Positions 14,594 through 24,400 of a DNA stretch of 35,142 bases are shown piece after piece; the stretch's first letter is position 1; every line of letters begins with the position of its first letter. Origin of the DNA: Spirochaetes bacterium GWB1_27_13 (lineage in GTDB: Bacteria > Spirochaetota > GWE2-31-10 > MWDO01); the NCBI GenBank assembly GCA_001829125.1, contig MIAN01000127.1, forward strand, positions 1 through 35,142, in the 5' to 3' direction. The position numbers were made by a program, and so were the translations under genes. The notes below the pieces were generated by a model. It searched no databases. It was not told the origin of the DNA and saw nothing but the letters and a program-made list of their open reading frames with translations.

Positions 14594-16428
14594 TTGCTTT
14601 ATTGTTATTATTGTTAGTTGTTTTAATTGCAATAATTGGCGCCCCTCTTTTTTGCGTTATAGCAGCAATGGCTTTGATCAATTTTATAAAGTCTGGCATA
14701 GGAATATTAGTTGTCCCACAAGAACTTGCAGGCATTGTTAATATTCCTTTGATATATAGTATTCCACTATTTGCTTTCGCAGGATACTTACTTGCACATA
14801 GTAAGGCATCGATTAGGTTAGTTAGACTCACAAAAGCGGCTATTGGCTGGATACCAGGAGGACTGCCGATTGTTACGCTTATTACTTGTGCTTTATTTAC
14901 AGCTTTTACAGGAGCTTCTGGTATTACGATAGTTGCTTTAGGTGGTTTTTTACTCCCAGCTTTGCTTTCAGAAAATTATAAAGAAAAATTTTCTCTTGGG
15001 CTTGTAACTTCGTCTGGAAGTATCGGGCTACTTTTCCCACCAAGTCTTCCACTAATATTATTTGGTGTTATTGCTGGGGCGAGTATTGATAAACTTTTTG
15101 TGGCAGGAATCATACCTGGTATAGTAATAATTTTAACATTTTCTGTATTTTCTATAATAGTGAGTGTTAAACAAAAAATCCCAACAACAAAATTTGATTT
15201 TAAAGAATTAACGCTAGCTTTAAATGACGCAAAATTTGAATTACCGCTGCCAATACTTTTATTCTTAGGAATATACTCTGGTAAAATGGCAATTAGTGAT
15301 GCAGCAGCTTTTACTTGTTTATATATTTTTATTGTTGAAATGTTAGTTTTGAAAGACATTAAATTTAAAGAACTTCCAAAAATAATGAAAGAAAGCATGG
15401 TGTTGGTTGGTGCTATTCTAATAATACTTGCTTGTTCTTTGGCTGCAACGAATTTTTTGATAGACCAACAAGTCCCGCAAAAATTATTTGACTCAATAAA
15501 AGACATTATTACAAATAAATGGACATTCTTAATAGTTTTAAATATATTTTTACTGATAGTTGGTTGTTTGATGGATATTTTTTCTGCTTTAGTAATAATT
15601 GTTCCTTTGATTTTACCTATTGCAGAAGCATATAATGTTAATTTGATTCATCTTGGTATAATATTTTTAACAAATCTTGAAATAGGGTATCTCACTCCTC
15701 CTGTTGGTATGAATCTTTTTGTTGCTTCAATTAGATTTGGTAAATCAATAGTAGATATTTATAAAGGTGTTGTTGTTTTTATAGGGTTATCTTTAATTTC
15801 ATTAGTTATTATAACTTATTTTCCTCTACTAAGTACATGGTTTATCGAAAAACCAGCAATTGTTTCTCAATGGGAGTACACTTATGAAGATGGAAATGTA
15901 GATAGGATTATTGTAAAAAATAATGGAGTGTATTTACGAAAAAAAGGTAGTTTAATGGATATAATGATGGACGATCCATATATCGGAAAATATGAGATAA
16001 AAAATGATAAAATAACATTATACACAGAAGAAGGTAAAGAAGAGTATAATTTTGAACTTTATAATGATGGCAAAAAATTGATGTTTGAAACTCTTTCTTT
16101 TAAAAAAGAACAAAGACATAAAATATTTTATAATAACTTAATTAATCCTCCTCTTCATATAAAAGAAGCCAATCTTATTGGAAAGTGGCAACAAAACGAT
16201 GATTTTATCGAATTTTATTTTAATGGTCATGTCAATCTTTCTTTAAATAATGAAGATCAAAAAGATTATAGATATAGAATATTAGATAAAAAGAAATTAG
16301 AATTTAAAGACGATGAAACAAATACCAAACTTATTTGCGACTATAAATTTGAACTCAATAAACTAAAAATTACGATTAATAAAAAGTCGTATTTGTTTGA
16401 TAGAGGTGAGTCGGGGAGTGATTTGTAG
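14590..16428 (+). CDS. dctM: TRAP large permease (DctM) with two extra C-terminal domains
   Basis: A 612-residue protein. Residues 1 to about 420 are a standard DctM permease: long hydrophobic helices and signature stretches such as IPLFAFAGYLLAHS, GASGITIVALGGFLLPAL, GLLFPPSLPLILFGVIAG and EIGYLTPPVGMNLFVAS. It moves the ligand with an ion gradient. DctM normally ends here, but this protein has about 190 more residues. They look like two beta-rich modules of about 80 residues: IVSQWEYTYEDG...GKYEIKNDKITLYTEEG...LMF (about 424-508) and LIGKWQQNDDFIEFYFNG...YRYRILDKKKLEFKDD...SYLFDR (about 525-602). Both have the 'W, then dG, then Y-x-I-x-x-x-x-L' pattern of lipocalin-like calycin repeats. Their side of the membrane and function are unknown. 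A strong terminator follows. Confidence 0.88.
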   Translation: MIALLLLLLVVLIAIIGAPLFCVIAAMALINFIKSGIGILVVPQELAGIVNIPLIYSIPLFAFAGYLLAHSKASIRLVRLTKAAIGWIPGGLPIVTLITCALFTAFTGASGITIVALGGFLLPALLSENYKEKFSLGLVTSSGSIGLLFPPSLPLILFGVIAGASIDKLFVAGIIPGIVIILTFSVFSIIVSVKQKIPTTKFDFKELTLALNDAKFELPLPILLFLGIYSGKMAISDAAAFTCLYIFIVEMLVLKDIKFKELPKIMKESMVLVGAILIILACSLAATNFLIDQQVPQKLFDSIKDIITNKWTFLIVLNIFLLIVGCLMDIFSALVIIVPLILPIAEAYNVNLIHLGIIFLTNLEIGYLTPPVGMNLFVASIRFGKSIVDIYKGVVVFIGLSLISLVIITYFPLLSTWFIEKPAIVSQWEYTYEDGNVDRIIVKNNGVYLRKKGSLMDIMMDDPYIGKYEIKNDKITLYTEEGKEEYNFELYNDGKKLMFETLSFKKEQRHKIFYNNLINPPLHIKEANLIGKWQQNDDFIEFYFNGHVNLSLNNEDQKDYRYRILDKKKLEFKDDETNTKLICDYKFELNKLKITINKKSYLFDRGESGSDL

Positions 16429-16452
16429 TAATCTTAATTTCTTTTACCACTG

Positions 16453-16480
16453 AAAGCGACATTTGCGAATGTCGCTTTTA
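16453..16480 (+). terminator. Intrinsic terminator after dctM
   Basis: AAAGCGACATT - TGCG - AATGTCGCTTT is a perfect 11-bp stem with a 4-base loop, ending in a short T-run. Nearly the same hairpin follows ileS at 32929. Confidence 0.85.
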
Positions 16481-16513
16481 AAAATTCCTTCCACCTAAAT
16501 AACAAAAAAAGCG

Positions 16514-16542
16514 TTGACACCATTTTTTATTTTATATATATT
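16514..16542 (+). promoter_or_regulatory. Sigma70-type promoter of metG
   Basis: TTGACA (16514-16519) and TATATT (16537-16542) are separated by 17 bp. The expected leader is about 185 nt and would include the whole MITE-like element B (16601-16725). Confidence 0.6.
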
Positions 16543-16600
16543 CCTTTTTATATTGGATTCAATTTTTATTTTTCGCAACTAACCACAAGAGAATATAATC

Positions 16601-16725
16601 TATAATGACAATCGTCCAGATTGTCATTATATACCTGAAATGTTTTTTTACAACTTGTTTGTTTAAAAGAACTTAGGAAAAAATTTATCGTTGAGTTTAA
16701 GACAAACCTGAAACATTTCAGTATA
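16601..16725. repeat. MITE-like element, copy B, in the metG leader
   Basis: A palindrome TATAATGACAAT - CGTCCAG - ATTGTCATTATA (16601-16631) adjoins a 96-bp body (16630-16725). The body has terminal inverted repeats TATACCTGAAATGTTT and, on the other strand, TATACTGAAATGTTT. The layout is that of copies A and A' in reverse orientation: TATA-ended repeats plus one outer GACAAT palindrome with TGGAC in its loop. The interior is unrelated. The right end lies 8 bp before the metG ATG and leaves no clear Shine-Dalgarno. Read leftwards, ATGACA-N17-TATAGA is kept. It may be a regulatory RNA structure or a mobile element; the architecture favours the latter. Confidence 0.55.
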
Positions 16726-16733
16726 TAGTTTTT

Positions 16734-18890
16734 ATGGCTAAAAAAAGATTAATTACATCTGCACTTCCTTATGTTAATAATATTCCACACCTTGGCAACA
16801 TTATAGGGTGTGTTTTGTCAGCAGATGTTTTTGCGAGGTACAGTAAGATAGCAGGATACGAAACGCTTTTTGTTTGTGGGACAGACGAATACGGTACAAC
16901 AACAGAAACTAAGGCTTTACAAGAAGGGTTGACTCCACAAGAGCTTTGCGATAAATATCATTCTATACATAAAGAAATTTATCAATGGTTTAATATAGGC
17001 TTTTCTTATTTTGGAAGAACTTCTACCCCAGATCAGACTAAAATAGTCCAAGATATTTTTTTGAAACTCTATAAAAATGGCTATATAGTAGAAGATATTC
17101 TAACACAACCATACTGCGAACACGATAAAATGTTTTTGGCAGATAGATTTGTTGAAGGGACATGTCCACATTGCGGGTTTGATATGGCAAAGGGTGACCA
17201 ATGCGATAAGTGTGGAAAACTCCTCGACCCAACAGAGTTAAAAAATTCTAAATGTGCAATTTGTAAAAAATCGCCAATCTTTAAGCAAACGAAACATTTA
17301 TTCTTAGATTTAGAAGTCTTAAAAGACAAACTCGAAAACTGGATAAACGAGGCAGCAAAAGAGGGAAACTGGTCGAATAATGCACTAAGTACAACAAAAG
17401 GTTGGATCGAACAAGGTCTAAAGAAGCGATGTATTACTCGTGACCTAAAATGGGGTGTGCCAGTGCCTTTGGAAGGATTTGAGGGTAAAGTTTTTTATGT
17501 GTGGTTTGATGCACCGATTGGTTATATCTCAATCACTGCCAACAAATTTAGCGACTGGGAAAACTGGTGGAAAAACCCAACTGATGTTGAACTTTACCAA
17601 TTTATGGGAAAAGATAATATTCCATTCCATACTGTGTTATTTCCTGCAAGTTTAATTGGTTCTGGCGATAACTGGACTTTGTTAAAAACAATTAGCTCAA
17701 CAGAATATCTAAACTACGAAGAGTTAAAATTTTCAAAGAGTCGAGGGACAGGTGTTTTTGGTGATCAGGCAAAAGATACAGGAATTGATCCTGATTTATT
17801 TAGATATTATCTCCTTCGCAATAGACCTGAAAAAAACGACACACAATTTTTTTGGAATGATTTTATGGATAAAGCAAATGGTGAAATTATTGCAAATTAC
17901 GCAAATCTTGTTAATAGAATTTTACAATTTATTGATAAATTTTTTGATGGAATTGTACCTGAGTTTGAAAAAGAAGATACTATTTTTGCGAGTATGGACT
18001 TTCTATCCGAAAAAGACAAAATCATCGCTTTGTTTGAAAACCTTGAGTTAAAGAATGCCTTACTTTCCACCCTTGATTTGTGTTCTTTAGGGAATAAATT
18101 TTTTCAGGATAGCGAACCTTGGACTTTGGTGAAATCTGATAAAATTAAAACTGGACGAATTCTTGGAAGTCTTTGTGGATTTATTAAAGATATTTCTATC
18201 CTTTTGTATCCATATATTCCACAGACAGCAGAAAAAGTTTTTGGAATGTTAAATATTCCTAAAGAACTACTTACAATCCAAAATATAGGTGATTATTCTA
18301 ACATAAAGGGTAAAAAAACAAATAAACCTGTGATTTTATTTAATAAGCTCGAAAAAGAGTTGATTGATAACTTAAAAGAAAAATTTAGCGGTAAAAAAGA
18401 GGAAACTACTATGAGTAAAGATTTATTTGGTAAAATTTATTTAAAAGTTGGTCAGATCGTAAAAATCGAAAGACACCCAAAAGCCGACAAACTCTATGTC
18501 GAACAAATTGATCTTGGTAATGGCGAAACAAGGCAAATCGTGTCTGGACTCGTACCATTCTATAAAGAAGAAGAATTATTAAACAAAAAGATCGTTTTAG
18601 TTTACAATTTAAAAGCTGCAAACCTCAGAGGCACAAAAAGCGAAGGAATGCTACTCGCTGCCGAAAACACTGACCGCACAATCGTTGAAGTGTTAAGTCC
18701 TGAAGGGGAAATAGGAGATGTGGTAACAATAGACGGTGTGACTCCACAAAAAGATGAAATCACAATCGATGATTTTTTTGCCCACCAAATCGATGTGGCA
18801 AACTACACTGTAAACTTTGCAGGTAACCCATTAAAAGTAGGAGACAAAGAAATAAAGGTTACAAAAGTTGAGAATGGGAAGGTGGGGTAG
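16734..18890 (+). CDS. metG: Methionyl-tRNA synthetase with C-terminal tRNA-binding domain
   Basis: A 718-residue class I synthetase that charges tRNA-Met. The HIGH motif is H19-L-G-N22 in NIPHLGNIIG, and the KMSKS motif is KFSKS at 332-336. A cysteine-rich zinc insert spans about 144-176 (CPHCGF, CDKCGK, CAICKK). The anticodon-binding helical domain follows to about 540. The last 145 residues (VGQIVKIERHPKADKLYVEQIDLG, SGLVPFY, LKAANLRGTKSEGMLLAAE) form the EMAP-II/Trbp111-type tRNA-binding domain, fused as in many bacteria. It is a single gene with its own promoter and terminator. The start codon has no clear ribosome site because element B ends just upstream, so initiation may be weak or regulated. 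Confidence 0.97.
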   Translation: MAKKRLITSALPYVNNIPHLGNIIGCVLSADVFARYSKIAGYETLFVCGTDEYGTTTETKALQEGLTPQELCDKYHSIHKEIYQWFNIGFSYFGRTSTPDQTKIVQDIFLKLYKNGYIVEDILTQPYCEHDKMFLADRFVEGTCPHCGFDMAKGDQCDKCGKLLDPTELKNSKCAICKKSPIFKQTKHLFLDLEVLKDKLENWINEAAKEGNWSNNALSTTKGWIEQGLKKRCITRDLKWGVPVPLEGFEGKVFYVWFDAPIGYISITANKFSDWENWWKNPTDVELYQFMGKDNIPFHTVLFPASLIGSGDNWTLLKTISSTEYLNYEELKFSKSRGTGVFGDQAKDTGIDPDLFRYYLLRNRPEKNDTQFFWNDFMDKANGEIIANYANLVNRILQFIDKFFDGIVPEFEKEDTIFASMDFLSEKDKIIALFENLELKNALLSTLDLCSLGNKFFQDSEPWTLVKSDKIKTGRILGSLCGFIKDISILLYPYIPQTAEKVFGMLNIPKELLTIQNIGDYSNIKGKKTNKPVILFNKLEKELIDNLKEKFSGKKEETTMSKDLFGKIYLKVGQIVKIERHPKADKLYVEQIDLGNGETRQIVSGLVPFYKEEELLNKKIVLVYNLKAANLRGTKSEGMLLAAENTDRTIVEVLSPEGEIGDVVTIDGVTPQKDEITIDDFFAHQIDVANYTVNFAGNPLKVGDKEIKVTKVENGKVG

Positions 18891-18940
18891 AGACAAACTT
18901 ACTCCCAAGTCTTTTAAGATTTATATAAATTTTTGAAAAT

Positions 18941-18974
18941 AACGCCTCTCTTTGAGAAAATGATGGGCGTTTTG
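18941..18974 (+). terminator. Terminator after metG
   Basis: AACGCC (18941-18946) pairs with GGCGTT (18966-18971), followed by TTGTT. The loop contains a small inner pair, TCTC-TTT-GAGA. The rest of the gap to 19188 (about 210 bp) shows only AT-rich sequence and no gene. Confidence 0.6.
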
Positions 18975-19188
18975 TTACTGGGTTATATTTGTTTCTAGGA
19001 AGTTTTCCAGACATTTCATTTTCTTTTTGCAAATTATTAAGATATTTAGAAATAATCTACAAAGTCTGTTCTATATAGTCAATTTACTGCTATATCAAGT
19101 ATCTTTAAATAGGACTTGCAGAATGAAGAATTTAATCCAAAATATAACCTATTTCATTATAACAATTGTTTATAAAACTCAAACTCTT

Positions 19189-20559
19189 TTATTTTAGTAA
19201 TTTTAAATAAGGTTTAATTAAGAAATTTAACAATTTTTTTCGGGCTATCATTTTTATAAATGGTAAGTTAAAAATTATATTAAAAAATATAATTTCTCTA
19301 AGCGGTCTAGAATATGGAAATTTTAATAATTTATGTTTTCTAAAATGTTTATACAAAGCATATTTGGCTGCTCCAAGACTTGCTATTTGTTCTCTAACCA
19401 AAAGATGATAAGTCTGAGCATAACTCGAAAATGGTTTAATTGGTTGGTTTTCTATATTTTTTTCTACATCATTTGCTAAATTTTGGATTAGTTCTACAAT
19501 TTTTTCTGTATTATCATATTCATCAGAGACAATTCCTACACAATTTAAAAAATGGGCTCCTGAAAAAATTTCTATAAATTCAGATAAGTCTTTATGGTAA
19601 CGAAGATTTCCACTAACCAACCAACCACAAATTTTTCTTTTTAATAATGGTAATTGTGCATTGAAAGTACTTCTATCTATAAGAGCTTTCCATCTTGCTG
19701 TTAAATGTCTATATTCTATACTAAAGGCAAAAATTATAGCATCCGCATTAGGAAGTTTTTTTTCAAAGATTTCTCTAACATCATCTTGTATACAACAAAC
19801 AGATTTTTCTTGACAATACAAACAACCACTACATTCTTTTTTTATATTGATTGTGTTAACGTTTACTATATCAATTTTATATTTTATGAAAGAACTAAAA
19901 ATATTTACCATTTTTTCTATGTTTGAATTTTCGAGATTATCTGTTAAAATCACGATGTTTTTATTTGTATTTCTATTGATATTTTCTATTTTAATATCAA
20001 GATCAATCTTATTTATTTGATTGCTTATAGGAAAATATTTTTTTGGAATAGATTGTTTATTTTCTGCTTTTTGTATAAAATCAACAAAAAAATTTATAAA
20101 AGACATTTGATATTCTTTATTTAATAAATCTATATATTTTATAGATTCAAAAGAAATACCATTTATATAGTGCATTCCTAAGTCTTCGCTTATAGAATGA
20201 ATATAATTGTGTGCATGATAATCAAAAATCATTGATGATGTTGTTATCGTAGTTGAATATTTTCCAGTGAATACATTTTGTTTATTTTTTTTAAATATAA
20301 GCTCTACAAATTTTTTAAGTTGAGATGGTATCATAAAAAAATATACTGGATATGCCCATACTACAACATCTGAATCTTCAATTGTTTTTAGAATTGACTG
20401 AAAATAACTATCATTACTTTCTATTTTATTAATATCTGTTGAAATTGGAAGTATAAAGTATTGATAATTAGGTAATTTCTTTTGCAAAAATTCTATGTAC
20501 TTAATACTAATACTTAGTTCCTTATCTTTGGGGCTGCCATTTAATACAGCTATTTTCAT
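19189..20559 (-). CDS. Tandem flavodoxin-fold (NADPH-dependent FMN reductase-like) protein
   Basis: A 456-residue protein with two flavodoxin-like halves. The first (1 to about 165) has IAVLNGSPK, a likely FMN phosphate loop, and VVVWAYPVYFFMIPSQLKKFVELI, the usual second FMN-contacting block. The second (about 200-375) starts NIVILTDNLENSNIEKMV. It contains a cysteine cluster C243-x2-C246-x2-C249-x5-CC, followed by QDDVREIF and ADAIIFAFSIEYRHLTARWKALIDRS. Such clusters occur in iron-sulfur flavoproteins and multimeric reductases, so a bound cluster or redox thiol is possible. The last 80 residues are basic and hydrophobic (FFNIIFNLPFIKMIARKKLLNFLIKPYLKLL) and may attach to the membrane. AAAGGAG precedes the ATG. 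It is an isolated gene; the redox partner is unknown. Confidence 0.75.
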   Translation of the reverse strand: MKIAVLNGSPKDKELSISIKYIEFLQKKLPNYQYFILPISTDINKIESNDSYFQSILKTIEDSDVVVWAYPVYFFMIPSQLKKFVELIFKKNKQNVFTGKYSTTITTSSMIFDYHAHNYIHSISEDLGMHYINGISFESIKYIDLLNKEYQMSFINFFVDFIQKAENKQSIPKKYFPISNQINKIDLDIKIENINRNTNKNIVILTDNLENSNIEKMVNIFSSFIKYKIDIVNVNTINIKKECSGCLYCQEKSVCCIQDDVREIFEKKLPNADAIIFAFSIEYRHLTARWKALIDRSTFNAQLPLLKRKICGWLVSGNLRYHKDLSEFIEIFSGAHFLNCVGIVSDEYDNTEKIVELIQNLANDVEKNIENQPIKPFSSYAQTYHLLVREQIASLGAAKYALYKHFRKHKLLKFPYSRPLREIIFFNIIFNLPFIKMIARKKLLNFLIKPYLKLLK

Positions 20560-21320
20560 AATTATGCTCCTTTTAATACTTTTTAATTATATTTATTTAA
20601 CTATAACACATATTAATATATTTCAAAATTTTTTATGCAATTCTTTATAAACATGATTTTTACTTACAAAATTATAGATTGTTCAGCTAAGTAGTTTTTT
20701 ATTTTCCAAATATCATAATTAGTTGTTATATAGTAATATATATGATAATTTACTCATAATTTTTTAAACTTTCATATAAATGAGAGATATATTCTAATAA
20801 AGATAAAATAATATAATATTATATATACAAAGTCAATAAATTAATAAAAATATTATTATTTTTTTTGATTTTAAGAATGTTTTTTGTATAATTTAGAATA
20901 GTAGTTACAATGTATTATATCGTAGGTCAAAGATGGGCTGGTGATATGGTGCCAGAACTTGGGGGTACTGAGGACTGAGATGATTAAAATTGATCCAAAT
21001 CGAATCACTTTATTGTTTTCATAGATTAATGTTACTCGTTAGTATTCTACAATTAATACTCCAATTAAAAGAAGAAACTATTGTTGATTTACAAAAAATA
21101 ATTAGTGAAACCAAATTATTTTTATATTTCTGTACTAGGAAATACCGTTTTTATAGTTTAAATTTAACAATTGTGATATAAATATTTAAGTGTATGTTAA
21201 TTTTTAAATCAATTAAGTATTTGCTTAGTCTACTGATTTTTAGTTTTTATACATGAATTTTAGATTAAATACAGATTTCTGTTGAAAAGATAAACATCTT
21301 GGTAATAATCCACAAATATT
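20560..21320. other. Long intergenic stretch with a possible degenerate gene
   Basis: No convincing gene is present. 20560-20920 is very AT-rich and must hold the promoter of the - strand flavoprotein. 20925-20985 is clearly GC-richer (AAGATGGGCTGGTG, CCAGAACTTGGGGG) and may be a remnant. A following stretch can be read on the + strand as ILQLKEETIVDLQKIISETK up to about 21180, but it has no good start and several breaks upstream. It looks like the 3' remains of a decayed gene, perhaps a transposase; I cannot name it. Confidence 0.4.
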
Positions 21321-21321
21321 A

Positions 21322-21451
21322 TATACCTTAAACGCTTCTAAAAGGTCAATAAATAATAGAATTGACATTGCTTGTAATTATTTGATACAGATGAATTAAT
21401 AGAGATAAGCATTTAAGGTATAGAGACAATTTGGACAATTGCCAGTATAAT
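21322..21451 (+). mobile_element. MITE-like element, copy A'
   Basis: A 101-bp body (21322-21422) is nearly identical to copy A at 3914-4014, with a few substitutions and two compensating one-base indels. The inverted repeats are TATACCTTAAACGCTT and, from the right, TATACCTTAAATGCTT. The outer palindrome is worn (GACAATTTGGACAATTGCC). GAGACA at 21423-21428 and TATAAT at 21446-21451 keep the 17-bp promoter-like spacing, pointing into the 3' end of the convergent hybrid kinase gene. The flanks TTATA and GTATA match at four of five bases, compared with a perfect ATATA in copy A. Confidence 0.75.
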
Positions 21452-21482
21452 TTTGTTCTGTCGTCTATCTCTTTATTCTATC

Positions 21483-24400
21483 TTACTTCCCCTCAAGTGT
21501 TAGTATCCCGTCCCAATTTTCTGGAATACCGTTTTTGATTAAGTAATCGCAGCGAGTTAGGTAGAGTTTGGTTACATTATCAAAATCATTTATTTTATTT
21601 ATATAGGTAAAGAGTTTTTGAGCCTCGATAAAATCTTTTGCTGCGTAAGATTGGATTGCTTTATCAAAATCTGGTTTGGTTTTTAATTTTAGAGCAAATT
21701 CGCTATCAGGGAGTCCGTCTAAAATTTCTACGACAAAAACTGGCTCTTTTTTTCCTTTGACTCTAACTAAATCAATAAACCTATAATTAAATTTATTTTG
21801 GTCTTTAAGATTTGTTAAGGTATTAACTGTGGCTAATGTGGAGGCTCCATAGTATTTTGTCAAGCCTTCTATTCTTGAAGCAAGGTTTACATCGTCTGAG
21901 ATAACTGTTGTATCCATTCTTTGTTCTTCGCCAATAGTGCCAAGCATGAGTACCCCAGTATGAATCCCTATTCCTATTTTGATTGGATTTGTGTTGTCTG
22001 TTATGTCTGCATTGTATTTAGAAACTATCTTTTGCATATTTATTGCTGCATTTATTGCATCATCTGGGGTATCTGGGAATAACGCCATAATTCCATCACC
22101 AATATACTTATCAATAAAACCTTTATTCTCTCTAATCGCAGGTCCAACTTTACCAAGATATGAGTTTATAAAATTAAAATTATCTTGACAAGACATTCTT
22201 TCTGACATACTGGTAAAATCCCTAATATCAGAAAACATAATAGTCATTTCTTTTTGAATCTGATCCCCTAGTTTTACATTGACTATTGTTTCAATATTGA
22301 GATACTTTAAGAATTCTTTTGGCACAAAACGACTATAAGCAGTATTTATTTTTGATAAATCAATGTGTGTTTTTATACGTGAAATTAATTCGCTTTTTGA
22401 GAATGGTTTTGCAAGATAATCATTAGCACCAGACGAAAAACCATCAACCAAATCAGAAATTCTATTTTTTGCTGTAAGCATAATTATTGGAAGTTCTGTT
22501 GGTAAAAATTTTTCTCTAATTTTTTGACAAACTTCGTACCCAGAAATTTCTGGCATCATTATATCGAGTAAAATTAAGTCTGGCTTACGGTTGTCTACAA
22601 TTTGCAATGCTTCTTTTCCACTAAATGCCTGAATTATATTGTAATTATGTAAAGAAAGTTGATTTTTTATTACTTGTTGATTTACTGGTTCATCATCAAC
22701 GGTCAAAATTGTTATTGTTCCCTTTGGTACTCTAAATTCTACTTTTTCTCTTGGAATATTTCCTTCTTCTATTATCTTTGAAATATGAGTATCTTCGATG
22801 TGAAAAGTGTTTCTATTTTGATCCTCGCTTATAGGAATAGTAAAAGTAAAAGTAGAACCTTTCCCGATAGTCGAATCAACAGAAATATTGCCATTATGGA
22901 GATTTACAAGGTTTTTGGTTATACAAAGCCCAAGTCCTGTACCTCCGTATTTTCGTGATATAGAGCCGTCGAGTTGTTCAAATGGCTTAAATAAGTCTGG
23001 TATTTTTTCTTTTGGAATACCAATGCCATTATCAGTTACTGAAATTTCAATAAAATTGGCGTTTTTAATAGCATCAATTATTATTTCGCCATCTTCGCTA
23101 AATTTTATAGCATTATCTATTAAATTATGTAAAATTTGTTGCATTCTATTCTCATCTGCATAAATAAGTGGTAAATCGGGAGAAATTTTACTTGTTACAA
23201 TTAATTTTTTTCGTGTGTATAGAGGCTTTAGGATACCAATTACAATATTTGACACAGATTTTAAGTCAATTGGTTTTAGTTGGAGTTGTATATCCTTATT
23301 TTTTAGTTTAGAAAAATCAAGAATATCATTTATCAAATTTGTTAATCGTTTTCCACTTGATACGATCATCCCAAGATTTGTTTTTTGTTCTTCATTCGCT
23401 TCTCCACAAGCACCATCAATTAGAGATTCTGCGATGCCTATTATTCCATTGAGAGGTGTCCTTAGTTCATGGGATGTGTTTGCCAAAAATTCGTCTTTTA
23501 GTTTATTGAGTTTTTTTAACTCTAAATTTTGATTTTCAATTTTATAAAAACTTTCTTGCAGAGAGGACGACATTGAGTTCACATTATTAGTTAATTTTCC
23601 AAGTTCGTCTTTGGATATAAATAATTCAATTCTTTTAGTAAAATCTTGATAATTACCCTTTGAAATTTCGTCTGTCACCTCTGATAAAATTTCTATTGGT
23701 TTTGTGAATGCGTCACTTAGTTTTATGATCAAAAATATTACAATTGCAATTAGTATAAGAGTGAGTATTATTGGCAATATAATAGAAGAAAAAATAATTT
23801 TAGAAATATGTTCTCTTGGATAGAAATAAATTAATTTAGTTTTAGACATCGGTTCATAATCAAAAAAGAACAAAAAATCTTTATTGTTGTGTTGAATAGT
23901 ATTTTTCTTCATATGATGTTTTTTAGAATCTTCTATTAATCTAGTATAATTTTCTTCATTCAACGAATCTAATATATTTTTAATATTGCTATTATTTAGA
24001 ATATTAGAATCTGTGTTTAATATTTGATATTCTGAGAATGTTAATTCATCTTCAATTTCTCTTTCGTTATCTTCAAGGATATATTGTTTTGTTTTTTCAT
24101 CGTATTCATAAAAATCATTATTAGATGGATGGTTATTAAAAATAATATTGTTATTTTGGTCTAACAAATATAGTGTCCCATAGTCTAACGAGTCATTAAT
24201 TATTATTGCTTTTGAAAGAACGCTAGATTGTAAAAATAATATAAAAAATTTTGTAAAAGTATCTTCTTTTTTTGTAGGCATTTTTTCATAATATGGAATA
24301 ATGAAAGCGAAACCATCTGTATTAGGCATAACATTTTTACCAAATTTGCCATAAACAGATTTTATTGAGTTATCATTTTTCAAAATTTTGACCAATGGAT

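Noticed and set aside
14976-15506. Antisense 176-codon open frame inside dctM
   Set aside because: It is a shadow of a well-conserved permease gene and has no ribosome site or recognisable domain.
16549-16733. T-box or S-box riboswitch upstream of metG
   Set aside because: No T-box sequence (AGGGTGG...) or SAM-riboswitch core is present; the stems are explained by element B.
20930-21000. tRNA or small RNA gene
   Set aside because: The GC-richer segment does not fold into a cloverleaf and has no T-arm motif (GTTCRA) or CCA end.
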